This document shows, piece after piece, positions 51,787-60,394 of a DNA stretch of 64,000 nt. The stretch comes from Streptomyces reniochalinae (lineage in GTDB: Bacteria > Actinomycetota > Actinomycetes > Streptomycetales > Streptomycetaceae), in assembly GCF_003323735.1 (NCBI RefSeq), contig NZ_QOIM01000025.1:62001-126000 (forward strand), given 5' to 3'. Made by a program: the position numbers and the translations under genes. How positions within the stretch are numbered: position 1 is the first letter of the stretch; every line of letters begins with the position of its first letter. The notes under the pieces are model-generated. The model was given only the letters and a program-made list of their open reading frames with translations. It had not been told where the DNA came from and did not search any database.

Positions 51787-53640
51787 TCACCACACCAGCG
51801 CGGCCAACAGGGTCAGCCCCGCGACCACGCAGGCGACGTAGTCGCCGACATGGCCGGAGTGCAGCCGCCGCAGCGGCAGCGACCAGCGGGGCCGCACGCC
51901 GCTGGGCACGGTCCGCAGAGCCGCCCAGGCCCCGCAGGCGGCGAGCACGGTCGAGAGCAGGCCCAGCGTGACACCCGCCGGTGACCAGTGCGGCGCCGGT
52001 GAGTGCGTCAGGTGCTGCCCGGTGGAGTACAGGACCGCCATGGCGTAGCCGCTGTGGTCGGTGAAGCTGTCGGCGGCCCGGCTGACGGCGGACCACAGCG
52101 GCGGCACGCAGCCGACCGCCAGCCCCGCGGCGAGCAGCGCGGCGGCGGCGACGACCATGGTGTCCGGCGCCCTGGTCACCCTCTCCCGGGTCTCCTCCGG
52201 CTCGTCGGCGCCGGTGGTCTCCGCGTCCTCGTGCTGCTCCTCGCCGCCCGCACGGTGACGTCCTGCGGCGTGCGGGCGGTCCTCCTCGGCGGGCGGGGAG
52301 CCGAGCCCGAAGAAGACGCCGCCCGCGACGCGCAGCACCGCCCCGCCGGTGGCGGCGGAGACGGCGACGAACAGCACGGTCAACCACCCGCCCGCCGCCT
52401 CCTCCGAGAGGGCCTTGCCGAGCCCGGTGCCGAACGGCGGGAGCCCGGCGAGGGCCAGGCCGCCGACGGTGAACAGCACGCCCACAGGGCGCAGCCGGAC
52501 GCCCCGGCCGTGCAGTTCCTGTTCGTCGACGTTCCCGAACCTGTCCACCAGGATGCCCGCGCACGCGAACAGCGCGGCCTTGATGCCGGCGTGCCCGAGG
52601 ACGTACAGCGCGGTGCCCGCGACGGCTTCGGGCGTGAGGACGGCCAGTGTGACGAGGAAGAGCCCGGTGTGCGCGATGGTGGAGAAGGCCAGCAGCCGTT
52701 TGACGTGCCGTTGCAGCCAGCACAGCAGTGCGCCCGTGACGGCCGTCAGCACGCCCAGCGCCAGCAGCGCGCGGTGCACCGCCGCCTCGGGCAGCGCGCC
52801 GCTGCCCGCGAAGACGGTCCAGTACAGGCGTGCCACGCCGTAGACACCCAGCTGCACCATCGCGCCTGACAGCAGCATGCACACCGGGGTGGGTGCCACG
52901 GTGTGCGCGTCCGGCAGCCAGAAGTGGAAGGGCACGGCGGCCGCCTTGACGAGAAAGCCCGTGGCCACCAGGACGAACGCCGCCTTCACCAGCGTCCCCG
53001 AGCCGTCCGGGGCGGCGTCCAGGTGCGCGCCCAACTGGGCGAGGCCGAGCTCCCCGGTGTGGGCGTACAGCAGTCCTACGCCGAGCAGCAGGGAGTAGCC
53101 GCCCAGCGAGTTGAGGAAACCGAAGGTGAGGGCGCCCTGGACGGCGCGGGCCTCGTCGACGCGGTACCCGGTCAGGGCGTAGGCGACGACGCCCATCAGT
53201 TCGAAGAAGACGAAGGCGTTGAACAGGTCCCCGGTCAGGGTGAACCCGCACATCGCCGCCTGGAACGCCAGGATCAGCGCGGGGAAGGCGCCGGCCTGGT
53301 GCGGGGGCGGATCGTCGAAGAACCGCCACGAGTAGACGAGCACGGTCACCACGAGGACGGAGACGACGGCGGCCAAGCCGAGCCCGATGCCGTCACCGAC
53401 CAGCACGATGCCCACGCCCGTCCCGTGCCGGGGCCGCCAGCCGCCCACCCACTCCACGGCCGCCGGACGGTGCGCGGTGGCGACCAGCACCCCGAGGGCG
53501 AGTGCGGAGGCGGCGCCGGCGACGACCGCGCCGAAGACGTCGGCGACGTACCGGGGCAGCCACCGCCCGGTGGCCACCAGCACGGCCGCTCCGAGCAGCG
53601 GCCCGGCGACCAGTACGGGCAGGAGCTGTGCTGCCGTCAT
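51787..53640 (-). CDS. mrpD: Mrp-type cation/proton antiporter subunit D (NuoN-like)
   Basis: A 617-residue membrane protein with about 14 helices of the proton-conducting membrane transporter family: GDLFNAFVFFELMGVVAY, VKAAAVPFHFWLPDAHTVAP with Lys and His, and HVKRLLAFSTIAHTGLFLV. A His/Glu-rich hydrophilic loop (about residues 490-530) is longer than usual. Last gene of the operon (reading right to left). It would conduct ions across the cytoplasmic membrane with the small subunits B, C, E, F/G. Confidence 0.9.
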   Translation of the reverse strand: MTAAQLLPVLVAGPLLGAAVLVATGRWLPRYVADVFGAVVAGAASALALGVLVATAHRPAAVEWVGGWRPRHGTGVGIVLVGDGIGLGLAAVVSVLVVTVLVYSWRFFDDPPPHQAGAFPALILAFQAAMCGFTLTGDLFNAFVFFELMGVVAYALTGYRVDEARAVQGALTFGFLNSLGGYSLLLGVGLLYAHTGELGLAQLGAHLDAAPDGSGTLVKAAFVLVATGFLVKAAAVPFHFWLPDAHTVAPTPVCMLLSGAMVQLGVYGVARLYWTVFAGSGALPEAAVHRALLALGVLTAVTGALLCWLQRHVKRLLAFSTIAHTGLFLVTLAVLTPEAVAGTALYVLGHAGIKAALFACAGILVDRFGNVDEQELHGRGVRLRPVGVLFTVGGLALAGLPPFGTGLGKALSEEAAGGWLTVLFVAVSAATGGAVLRVAGGVFFGLGSPPAEEDRPHAAGRHRAGGEEQHEDAETTGADEPEETRERVTRAPDTMVVAAAALLAAGLAVGCVPPLWSAVSRAADSFTDHSGYAMAVLYSTGQHLTHSPAPHWSPAGVTLGLLSTVLAACGAWAALRTVPSGVRPRWSLPLRRLHSGHVGDYVACVVAGLTLLAALVW

Positions 53641-53984
53641 CCGCGCAGCTCCCGCAGTTCGTCGGGGTCGACGGTGCCGTGGCGCTTGGAGACCTGTACG
53701 ACCAGTGCCAGCAGCAGCGCCGTGAGGGTCGCGCCGACGACGACGTCGGTGAGGGTGAGGGCCTGCACCACCGGGTCGACGACGGGGCGCGAGCCCGGCC
53801 GGATGTCGGAGAAGACGGGCGCGGTACCGCCGCGCCGGTAGCCGACGGCCAGCAGCAGCACGTAGGTGGAGGCCTGGCAGACGGCGAGCGACCCCACGGC
53901 GTGGATGAGGTTCCTGCTGGTTGCCAGGCCGTAGCAGCCGGCCAGGAACAGCCACCCGGCGACCAGGTACGGCAGGATGCTCAC
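53637..53984 (-). CDS. mrpC: Mrp-type antiporter subunit C (NuoK-like)
   Basis: A 115-residue subunit with three helices, including YGLATSRNLIHAVGSLAV and DPVVQALTLTDVVVGATLTA, the conserved MnhC/NuoK pattern with the typical Asn and Pro-Val-Val segment. Overlaps the D gene by 4 bases and the B gene by 4 bases. Confidence 0.92.
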   Translation of the reverse strand: MSILPYLVAGWLFLAGCYGLATSRNLIHAVGSLAVCQASTYVLLLAVGYRRGGTAPVFSDIRPGSRPVVDPVVQALTLTDVVVGATLTALLLALVVQVSKRHGTVDPDELRELRG

Positions 53985-54775
53985 GCTGCGCCCCCTTCGC
54001 CGCGGCGTCCGTCCCCGTCCCCCACGCTTCCGGCCCCCTGCTCACCGTCTTCGGACTCGATCACGATGGCCTGGTCGAGGAACTGTGCCAGCAGCACCAC
54101 GACGGCGGCGGCGACCTCGAGCCCGATGGCCGCGTTGAGGACGGGCACGGTGCCGCCGGAGGAGAGCGTGCCCAGGGTGCCGTAGGGCAGGACGTTCTCC
54201 AGAAAGGACGCCCCGGTCATCAGGACGCCCAGGCCGAGGAGGGGGTAGCCGGCCTCCCCGGCCGCGTCGGCGAGCGTGAACAGGGGCACGGAGCGGACCC
54301 GTTGGAGCGCGCGGTAGTCGACGGCGATGTAGAGCAGGTGCAGCGCGGTCGCCGCCACGACGCCGCCCTGGAAGCCGCCACCCGGGCTGACCTGGCCGTG
54401 GGCGACGACGTAGAGCCCGGTCAGCAGCGTCACCGGCAGGACGGCCAGCGCGTAGCGGCGCAGCGGTGCGGGCACCCGCGCCGGTTCGGGCTCCACGCGG
54501 CGCTCGTCGCGGGTGGTCCGCAGGATGACGACGGTGCCGAGGACCGCGCCGAAGAGAATGGCCTGCTCGCCCATCGTGTCGAAGGCCCGCTGGTCGAAGT
54601 TGATGGAGGCGATCACGTTGGAGGTGTGCCGCCCGAGCGCGGTCTCGACCGCACGCTGTCCGTACGGGTGCCAGGAGCCGCCGAAGCCGGGCAGCTTCCG
54701 GAACGCGGCCACCAGCATCGCGGCCAGCCCGAGGAGCCCGACGGCCAGCACCACCATGCGCACGCGCAGGCTCAT
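53981..54775 (-). CDS. Mrp/Mbh-type antiporter subunit B with MbhE-like N-terminus
   Basis: A 264-residue protein. The N-terminal 110 residues (RTSNVIAS-type stretch reading GRHTSNVIASINFDQRAFDT, with GEQAILFGAVLGTVVIL) resemble the MbhE/MrpA C-terminal element; the rest is an MnhB domain (LLTGLYVVAHGQVSPGGGFQ, GGVVAATALHLLYI). So one protein joins parts split in other systems. Membrane-embedded; contributes to the ion path. Confidence 0.88.
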   Translation of the reverse strand: MSLRVRMVVLAVGLLGLAAMLVAAFRKLPGFGGSWHPYGQRAVETALGRHTSNVIASINFDQRAFDTMGEQAILFGAVLGTVVILRTTRDERRVEPEPARVPAPLRRYALAVLPVTLLTGLYVVAHGQVSPGGGFQGGVVAATALHLLYIAVDYRALQRVRSVPLFTLADAAGEAGYPLLGLGVLMTGASFLENVLPYGTLGTLSSGGTVPVLNAAIGLEVAAAVVVLLAQFLDQAIVIESEDGEQGAGSVGDGDGRRGEGGAA

Positions 54776-55041
54776 TCGTGCTCCTCCCGCCGTTCGCTGC
54801 GGGCTTTGCGCCGCACCTTCCGTACCGACAGCAGCACCATCAGCGGGGTGAGGGCGGTGCCGACGGCGAGTTGTGAGAGAGCCACGTCCGGCGCCTGGAG
54901 CACCGCGAACAGCAGGGCGAGCGCCAGTCCGAGCCCCGCGAGGGCGAACACCTGACGCACCGGGTCGCGGGTCAGCACGGTGGCCGTCCCGGCGACGGTC
55001 ACCAGCAGCAGCGCCAGCACGATCGGCAGGTCGTCAGCCAT
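54772..55041 (-). CDS. MbhD-like (DUF4040) antiporter subunit
   Basis: An 89-residue three-helix protein (DPVRQVFALAGLGLALALLF, LQAPDVALSQLAVGTALTP). The APDVALSQLAVG segment is the hallmark of DUF4040/MbhD, a piece that forms the C-terminus of MrpA in classical systems. Overlaps its neighbours on both sides. Confidence 0.88.
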   Translation of the reverse strand: MADDLPIVLALLLVTVAGTATVLTRDPVRQVFALAGLGLALALLFAVLQAPDVALSQLAVGTALTPLMVLLSVRKVRRKARSERREEHE

Positions 55042-55498
55042 GGGAGCCGTCCCCTCCGGGCGGGGTCGTCAGCGCCCGGGTGCACAGGGCGCTGCCCGCC
55101 ACCAGCAGCCCCGCGATGAACAGCAGTTTCAGCGTGGTCCTGCCGGGCGTGGCCGCGACACAGACCGGTACGACCACCACGGGTACGGGCGCCACGCTGA
55201 GCACGGTCATCGTCCGGGTGACCCGGCGGGACGGACGGTCGGCTCGCAGCTCCTCCCCCAGCAGCCGTTCGTAGATCAGCGTGCCGACCGGGCCGAGCAC
55301 GGCCAGGACCAGTGCCATGTCCGTGTAGGAGGACCGCGCCCAGCCCTGGGAGAGGAGCAGCAGAGCGAGAGCGGCAAGCACGGTGGCCAGGTTCTGCGCC
55401 AGTACACGGCGCCGGACGGAGCCCGTGCACATGGCGAGCAGCGTGGGCAGGAAGCCGACGAGGAGCAGCGCGCAGGCCGCGGCGAGCCAGCCGTTCAT
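55034..55498 (-). CDS. Antiporter subunit combining MnhF- and MnhG-like regions
   Basis: A 154-residue protein. First half: helices with SYTDMALVLAVLGPVGTLIY, the MnhF hallmark (ALxxAxxGFxxTxxxxR type). Second half: VLSVAPVPVVVVPVCVAATP and TTLKLLFIAGLLVAGSALCT resembling MnhG. The two are usually separate genes of about 90 and 110 residues, so this looks like a fused, shortened form. ATG 55498 overlaps the stop of the preceding small gene (ATGA). Confidence 0.75.
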   Translation of the reverse strand: MNGWLAAACALLLVGFLPTLLAMCTGSVRRRVLAQNLATVLAALALLLLSQGWARSSYTDMALVLAVLGPVGTLIYERLLGEELRADRPSRRVTRTMTVLSVAPVPVVVVPVCVAATPGRTTLKLLFIAGLLVAGSALCTRALTTPPGGDGSHG

Positions 55499-55671
55499 CG
55501 CCGCACCGCCGCTCTGCGGGCGGCCCGCCCCCCGTACGCGGCGAACAGGGCGGCACTCGCGCCGACACCACACTCCAGGGTGTCGACCGACTGGATGAGG
55601 ACCAGCCAGAGCCCGGTCAGCACCACCCACCAGGCGGCCACCTCCGCGGCCGCCGCGAGCCGACGCACCAT
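55495..55671 (-). CDS. Short MnhE-like subunit
   Basis: A 58-residue protein with an N-terminal basic start (MVRRLAAAAEVAAWWVVLTG) and one to two helices (LWLVLIQSVDTLECGVGASA). The W..LTG.W.VL.. pattern and place at the head of the operon fit MnhE, though full MnhE is about 160 residues, so only its N-terminal membrane part is present. First gene of the antiporter operon; its promoter must lie in 55672-55894, shared with the divergent P450. Confidence 0.65.
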   Translation of the reverse strand: MVRRLAAAAEVAAWWVVLTGLWLVLIQSVDTLECGVGASAALFAAYGGRAARRAAVRR

Positions 55672-55894
55672 CAGGCCGTCTCCCCTCGACGGACGATGCC
55701 CACCCGGGCCGGACGGGTCAGTGGATACCACCACGCGCGCGGCGTGAAACGGGCCGCGCGGGCGCCGTACGGACCGCCCCGCGCGTCGTTTCGGCCGGTG
55801 CTCCGGGGGTACCGCGACGCTCTTGGAACCATCCCGGCACGACGCACCCGAGAGCCGTCGGAGCGTCCGGCGAGCGAAGCGAGTGGAGTGACAG

Positions 55895-57292
55895 ATGCGA
55901 CTGACCGAGGCCGCCACCACGACCCCGGAGACCCCGCCCAAGCCCGCCGACCGGGCGCTGCCGTCGCTGGGTGCCCGCGAGACGGCCGGTGTGGTGGGCG
56001 ACGTGCTGCTGCCGGTGCTGGCGGGCGGGGTGATCATGCGCAGGCCCTCGGCGATGTCGCTGGTGGAACGCACCGGTTGGGACCGGCGCGGGGTGCGGCG
56101 GATGCGCGCCCTGCGGGACCGGCACGGAACGGGGCCGCTGCCGCTGACGGTGCGGGGACGTGCGTACGCGATGGTGCTGGATCCGGGTGACGCGGAACGG
56201 GTCCTGGCGCAGACCCCCGAGCCGTTCAGTCCGGCGACGCTGGAGAAGCGCGGCTCCCTGGCGCAGTTCCAGCCGCACGGCGTGCTCATCTCAGGGGGGC
56301 GCGAGCACGCCGAGCGACGGGAGTTCGTCGAGCAGGTGCTGGAGACGCCCCAGCCGCTGCACGACCTGGCGGGGCCGTTGACCGGCGTCATCCGGGAGGA
56401 GGCGGCGCAACTGCTGGCCCAGGGCGAGCGGTCGGGCGAACTGCGCTGGGAGGACTTCGACGCCGCCTGGTGGCGGACGGTGCGCCGGATCGTGCTGGGC
56501 GACACCGCCCGGGACGACACGACCCTCACGGCGCAGCTGGGCACACTGCGCTCGGCGGCGAACTGGTCGCTGGCGGGGCCGCGCCGCAAACGGCTGCGCA
56601 GCGCCTTCCTCGCCCGTGTGCGCTCCTACGTGGCCCACGCGGAGCCCGGCAGTCTCGCCGAGCGGGTCGCCGGCACCCCGGCTGCGACGGGTACCGACCG
56701 GGCGGGCCAGATCCCGCACTGGCTGTTCGCCTACGACGCGGCGGGTATGGCGGCGGCCCGGGCGCTGGCGCTGCTGGCCACCCACCCGGAGGCGGCCGCA
56801 CACGCCCGCGCGGAGGCGCGCGACGGCCAGGTGACGGCCCCTCGCCGGCTGCCGTACCTGCGCGGCTGCGCCCTGGAGTCGGTGCGGCTGTGGCCGACGA
56901 CGCCGCTGATCCTGCGCGAGAGCACCGCCGAGACCTCATGGGCGGGCGGCACGCTGCCCGCGGGCACCGTTTTCGCGCTGTACACGCCTTATCTGCACCG
57001 TGCCGAGCCGGCCGGCGCCGCGGGTGACAGCTTCGCGCCGCGGCAGTGGACGCAGGAGACCGGGCATCGGGCCCGGTCCAACCCGGCGCTCGTCCCGTTC
57101 AGTTCGGGTCCGGCGGGCTGCCCCGGGGAGAACCTGGTGCTCTTCACCGTCAGCACCCTGCTGGCCGCCCTGCTGGAGGAGCACCAGTTCGGCCTGGCTT
57201 CCCACGCCCAGCTGCGGTCCGCCGCTCCGGTGCCCGCCACACTCGACCACTTCGCGCTCCGCTTCCGGGTGGATCCGCTGCACGCGGAGTGA
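55895..57292 (+). CDS. Atypical cytochrome P450
   Basis: A 465-residue P450-fold protein. Heme-binding region PFSSGPAGCPGENLVLF with Cys at residue 409 and K-helix ESVRLWP are intact. The I-helix reads YDAAGMAAARALALL: the usual acid-Thr pair needed for oxygen activation is absent. This suggests an unusual reaction such as peroxide use, dehydration or isomerisation, or a role not needing dioxygen cleavage. The C-terminal heme region (SSGPAGCPG) is like a family of class-less actinobacterial P450s. Start ATG 55895 has a GGAG-type site. No redox partner nearby. Confidence 0.85.
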   Translation: MRLTEAATTTPETPPKPADRALPSLGARETAGVVGDVLLPVLAGGVIMRRPSAMSLVERTGWDRRGVRRMRALRDRHGTGPLPLTVRGRAYAMVLDPGDAERVLAQTPEPFSPATLEKRGSLAQFQPHGVLISGGREHAERREFVEQVLETPQPLHDLAGPLTGVIREEAAQLLAQGERSGELRWEDFDAAWWRTVRRIVLGDTARDDTTLTAQLGTLRSAANWSLAGPRRKRLRSAFLARVRSYVAHAEPGSLAERVAGTPAATGTDRAGQIPHWLFAYDAAGMAAARALALLATHPEAAAHARAEARDGQVTAPRRLPYLRGCALESVRLWPTTPLILRESTAETSWAGGTLPAGTVFALYTPYLHRAEPAGAAGDSFAPRQWTQETGHRARSNPALVPFSSGPAGCPGENLVLFTVSTLLAALLEEHQFGLASHAQLRSAAPVPATLDHFALRFRVDPLHAE

Positions 57293-57354
57293 GCCCCGGG
57301 CGGACGCGCGCCCAGAGGCCGGGCGGATGTGACGAGCGAGGGGGACGGGCGGCA

Positions 57355-57395
57355 AACGGGAGGGGCGGGACCGCAACAGTCCCGCCCCTCCCGTT
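57355..57395. terminator. Bidirectional terminator hairpin
   Basis: A perfect 17-bp stem (AACGGGAGGGGCGGGAC at 57355-57371 with complement 57379-57395) and 7-base loop, ending in GTT, between the convergent P450 and DUF5709 genes. Confidence 0.8.
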
Positions 57396-57404
57396 CGCCG
57401 TCGC

Positions 57405-58037
57405 TCACACCTCGTCCTCGTCCCTGGTGCGCAGGGCGTCCTCCTCCGCGGACAGGCCGCTCTCACCCGCGATCAGGCCGCCCTCGCCGGTTTCCTGGCC
57501 GTAGACGTCCTGCCGGCGGGGCGGAGTGGGCTCGGGGTCGGTACGCAGCAGCCCGGACGCCTCGTCGGGCGGCCCGGAGACGGCCTCCCGCTCGGAGACC
57601 TCGGGCTCCTCCTCGTCGAGCCGCTCGTCCAGGGACTCGCCCTCGCGGATCTCGGCGGGGGTGGGCGCGGAGCGGGTGACGGCCGTGGGCTCGTCGCCGG
57701 GCACCGACTCCTTCTGCGGGTCGCTGGCCCGCTGCTGCTCGGGAGTGCCGTCCTGGAGATCCGGGATGCCCTGCTCCTCCGGGGCGACGCCCGGGTCGGC
57801 CGGCTCGGCGTGCTCCTCGTCCGCCTCCGCCTCCGGCGTCAGGAACGAGGTGTCGAAGCCGCCGGTGTCCCGGCCGGGGCCACGGGGTGGCGGGTCGGAC
57901 TCCACGGGCGGGTTCCACGCCCCGCGGTCGGCCCGGTCGCCCGGCAGCCGGCCTTCCTGGGGCCCCTCGCCCATCTCGGCGGCGTCCTCCGTGCTGACAC
58001 CCTCTTCCGCCGGGATGTCCCTGCCGTCTCCGGTCAT
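57405..58037 (-). CDS. DUF5709 domain protein (acidic, disordered)
   Basis: A 210-residue, strongly acidic protein rich in Glu, Asp, Pro and Gly, with no membrane segment. The C-terminal part has DERLDEEEPEVSEREAVSGP and ends in VYGQETGEGGLIAGESG, the DUF5709 pattern common in actinobacteria. It is probably largely disordered. No function established. Start ATG 58037. Confidence 0.8.
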   Translation of the reverse strand: MTGDGRDIPAEEGVSTEDAAEMGEGPQEGRLPGDRADRGAWNPPVESDPPPRGPGRDTGGFDTSFLTPEAEADEEHAEPADPGVAPEEQGIPDLQDGTPEQQRASDPQKESVPGDEPTAVTRSAPTPAEIREGESLDERLDEEEPEVSEREAVSGPPDEASGLLRTDPEPTPPRRQDVYGQETGEGGLIAGESGLSAEEDALRTRDEDEV

Positions 58038-58128
58038 GGTCGCCTCCTTACGTCCGGCCCTCCGGGTACCCGTCCACCCTCCCGGCTACGCGGGGCGCGT
58101 CGCAGGTCAGCAAGGGCTCGCAGAGGGG

Positions 58129-58803
58129 TCAGGTCTCCCGCTCCAGCCGGGCGTACGCGCTCTCCTCCAGCTGGGTGAGCAGGTCCGCCGGGCCCTCGTA
58201 GATCTCCTGGGCACCCGCCTCCTCCAGGTCGGCACGCGGGATGCCGCCCGAGAGGACACCGAGTGCGGTCACCCCCGCGCGGGAGGCGGCGTGCATGTCC
58301 CACACGGAGTCACCGATGAACACGGTCTGCTCCTGTGCGGCACCCGTGCGTTCCCTGGCCTGGTCGACGGAGTCCGGGGCCGGTTTGCCCCGCTCGACGT
58401 CGGAGGCGCTGGCGATGTGGGCGATGAGGTCGTCCACGTCCAGGGCCCGGCGCATCGCCGCCAGCTCGCCGCCCACCGCCGAGGTGACGAGCACGAGCTG
58501 CCAGCCCCTCTCGTACAGCGCGTGCAGCAGCTCGCGGGCGCCCTCCAGGGGACCGAGCCTCTCGTGGCAGGTCGCGAAGAGGGTCTTGTGGGCGGCGCTG
58601 ATCATCTCGTCCTGGCCGCTGTCCCGCCCCTCCCCCAGCACGTGCGCGATCAGGTCTCGTGCGCCCAGGCCGATAGCCCGGTGCAGCGTGGCGGTCGGCA
58701 CCTTGTGCCCCGCCTGGCGCAACGCCTCCCACCAGGCGTGGACGTGCAGATAGGTGGTGTCGGTGAGGGTGCCGTCGACGTCGAAGAGCGCGGCGCGGGG
58801 CAT
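58129..58803 (-). CDS. HAD superfamily phosphatase
   Basis: A 224-residue HAD hydrolase of the beta-phosphoglucomutase/phosphoglycolate phosphatase type: ALFDVDGTLTDT (catalytic Asp pair), cap domain inserted after it, LVLVTSAVGG (motif II), KPAPDS (motif III Lys) and VFIGDSVWDM (motif IV). It hydrolyses a small phosphorylated metabolite. The gap to the downstream DUF5709 gene is 91 bases; they may be co-transcribed. Confidence 0.9.
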   Translation of the reverse strand: MPRAALFDVDGTLTDTTYLHVHAWWEALRQAGHKVPTATLHRAIGLGARDLIAHVLGEGRDSGQDEMISAAHKTLFATCHERLGPLEGARELLHALYERGWQLVLVTSAVGGELAAMRRALDVDDLIAHIASASDVERGKPAPDSVDQARERTGAAQEQTVFIGDSVWDMHAASRAGVTALGVLSGGIPRADLEEAGAQEIYEGPADLLTQLEESAYARLERET

Positions 58804-58833
58804 GGCGGCTCCTTGGGGAGGGAGAGGTGGCGG

Positions 58834-60324
58834 TCAGGGCAGGCCGGGGGCGGATGGCGGGCCGTCGGCGACCACGCGGACGGTGTTCAGGTCGGGCGCC
58901 GCCGCGTCGGGCAGGTTCATCCCGGCCTCCACACCGGTGCGCAGGTAGTCCAGGACCGTCCTGGTCAGCCGCTCCCCCGGCAGCGCGGTGGGGATACCCG
59001 GCGGATACGGGGTGATCATCTCGGCGGCGACGCGGCCCTCCGCCTCCTCCACCGGCACGTCCTCGTACGCGCCGAAGTAGGCGTCACGCGGCAGGCACGT
59101 CTGTTCCATCCGCAGGTCGGCGGGGCTGCGCAGGCACACGGTCGGCGCGTCGGGGAACTCGTCGGCCCGGGCGACCAGCTCGCCGACGGCGTCGAGCAGC
59201 GCTTCCGCGGTGTGCCGGTCGTCGGCGTGGGTCAGCTGCGTGTTGATCCGCCGGTGATCGCTGACGTGCACGTCGAGGTGCCGGTGCGCACGCAGCCAGT
59301 CGGCGGCCTGGTAGCCGGTGAACGGCAGCTGCGCGAGGTCGATGACGACCGGCAGCGGGTCCAGATCGGCCGCCAGGCCCTGGTCGACGAAGTCGGCCCT
59401 GTCGTTGACGTGGAGTCCGTCGATGGCCTCCAGACGCCGCCTGACGTCGGCGGCGAGGTCCAGCGCGTGGCCCAGCAGCCGGTCGCCATGCTGCACCATC
59501 TGGCGGCGCCAGCCGTCCAGACCGGCGTAGAGGAGCACGTTGGGGCTCGTGGTGCCCAGCAGGTCGGCGCGCTGGGCCAGCGTCAGCGGGTCGATGTGCG
59601 GGCCTTGCAGATGGAAGACGGAACCCTGCTCCAGGCCGCTGCCCATCTTGTGGATGCTGGTCACGCACACGTCGGCGCCCGCGTCCATGGCCCAGGTCGG
59701 CAAGTCGCCGTGGAAGGGCAGATGGGCGCCCCACGCCTCGTCGACGATGAGCGGGCGGCCCCTGCGGTGGCAGACGTCGGCGAGGGCGCGCAGCCCTGCG
59801 CAGGTGCCGTACGGGGTGGGGCTGGTGACCAGGGCGCCGCGCGCGTCCGGGTGCTCCGCGAAGGCGGCCTCGAACGCCTCGGCGGGCGGCGCGTGCGCCA
59901 GCAGCCGTTCCTCGTCCCACTGCGGTTCCACCCAGACCGGGTGGATGCCCGAGAGTACGAGACCGGAGACGACGGACTTGTGGGCGTCCCTGCCGACCAG
60001 CAGTTTCTCGTGCGGTCCTGCGACCGTGAGCATCGCGGACTTCACCGACAGCGAGCTGCCGCAGGTGGAGAAGAAGGTGTGCTCGGCGCGCACCGCGTCC
60101 GCCATCAGCTGCTCGGCCTTCACCAGGACCGCGGCGCGGGTACGCCGGTCGTCCAGCCCTCCGGAGGCCAGGACGTCGCCGTGGAAGACGGCGTCGCCCA
60201 GTACTTCGCGAACGCGCGGGTCGGCGCCCCGCGCCTGCTTGTGCCCCGGGGGGCTGAACGGCAACTCCCCGGCCTCCCGGTAGCGGGCCAGTGCCTCCAG
60301 CACCGGTACGGCATCGTGATCCAT
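58834..60324 (-). CDS. PLP-dependent Orn/Lys/Arg decarboxylase family protein
   Basis: A 496-residue fold-type I enzyme. It has the family signature GELPFSPPGHKQARGAD near the N-terminus, STCGSSLSVKSAML, DEAWGAHLPF and the PLP lysine in SIHKMGSGLEQ. The C-terminal domain includes AAEMITPYPPGIPT, typical of these decarboxylases. ATG 60324 follows GGGAG. It would make a diamine or agmatine from Orn, Lys or Arg. The HAD gene lies 30 bases downstream, so they may be an operon. Confidence 0.9.
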   Translation of the reverse strand: MDHDAVPVLEALARYREAGELPFSPPGHKQARGADPRVREVLGDAVFHGDVLASGGLDDRRTRAAVLVKAEQLMADAVRAEHTFFSTCGSSLSVKSAMLTVAGPHEKLLVGRDAHKSVVSGLVLSGIHPVWVEPQWDEERLLAHAPPAEAFEAAFAEHPDARGALVTSPTPYGTCAGLRALADVCHRRGRPLIVDEAWGAHLPFHGDLPTWAMDAGADVCVTSIHKMGSGLEQGSVFHLQGPHIDPLTLAQRADLLGTTSPNVLLYAGLDGWRRQMVQHGDRLLGHALDLAADVRRRLEAIDGLHVNDRADFVDQGLAADLDPLPVVIDLAQLPFTGYQAADWLRAHRHLDVHVSDHRRINTQLTHADDRHTAEALLDAVGELVARADEFPDAPTVCLRSPADLRMEQTCLPRDAYFGAYEDVPVEEAEGRVAAEMITPYPPGIPTALPGERLTRTVLDYLRTGVEAGMNLPDAAAPDLNTVRVVADGPPSAPGLP

Positions 60325-60394
60325 GGCTCCCGTAGTGCCCGCACATGCCGGAGCGGAACCAGCCGTCCGTCGGCCTGGCACTGTCGCGGGGTGC

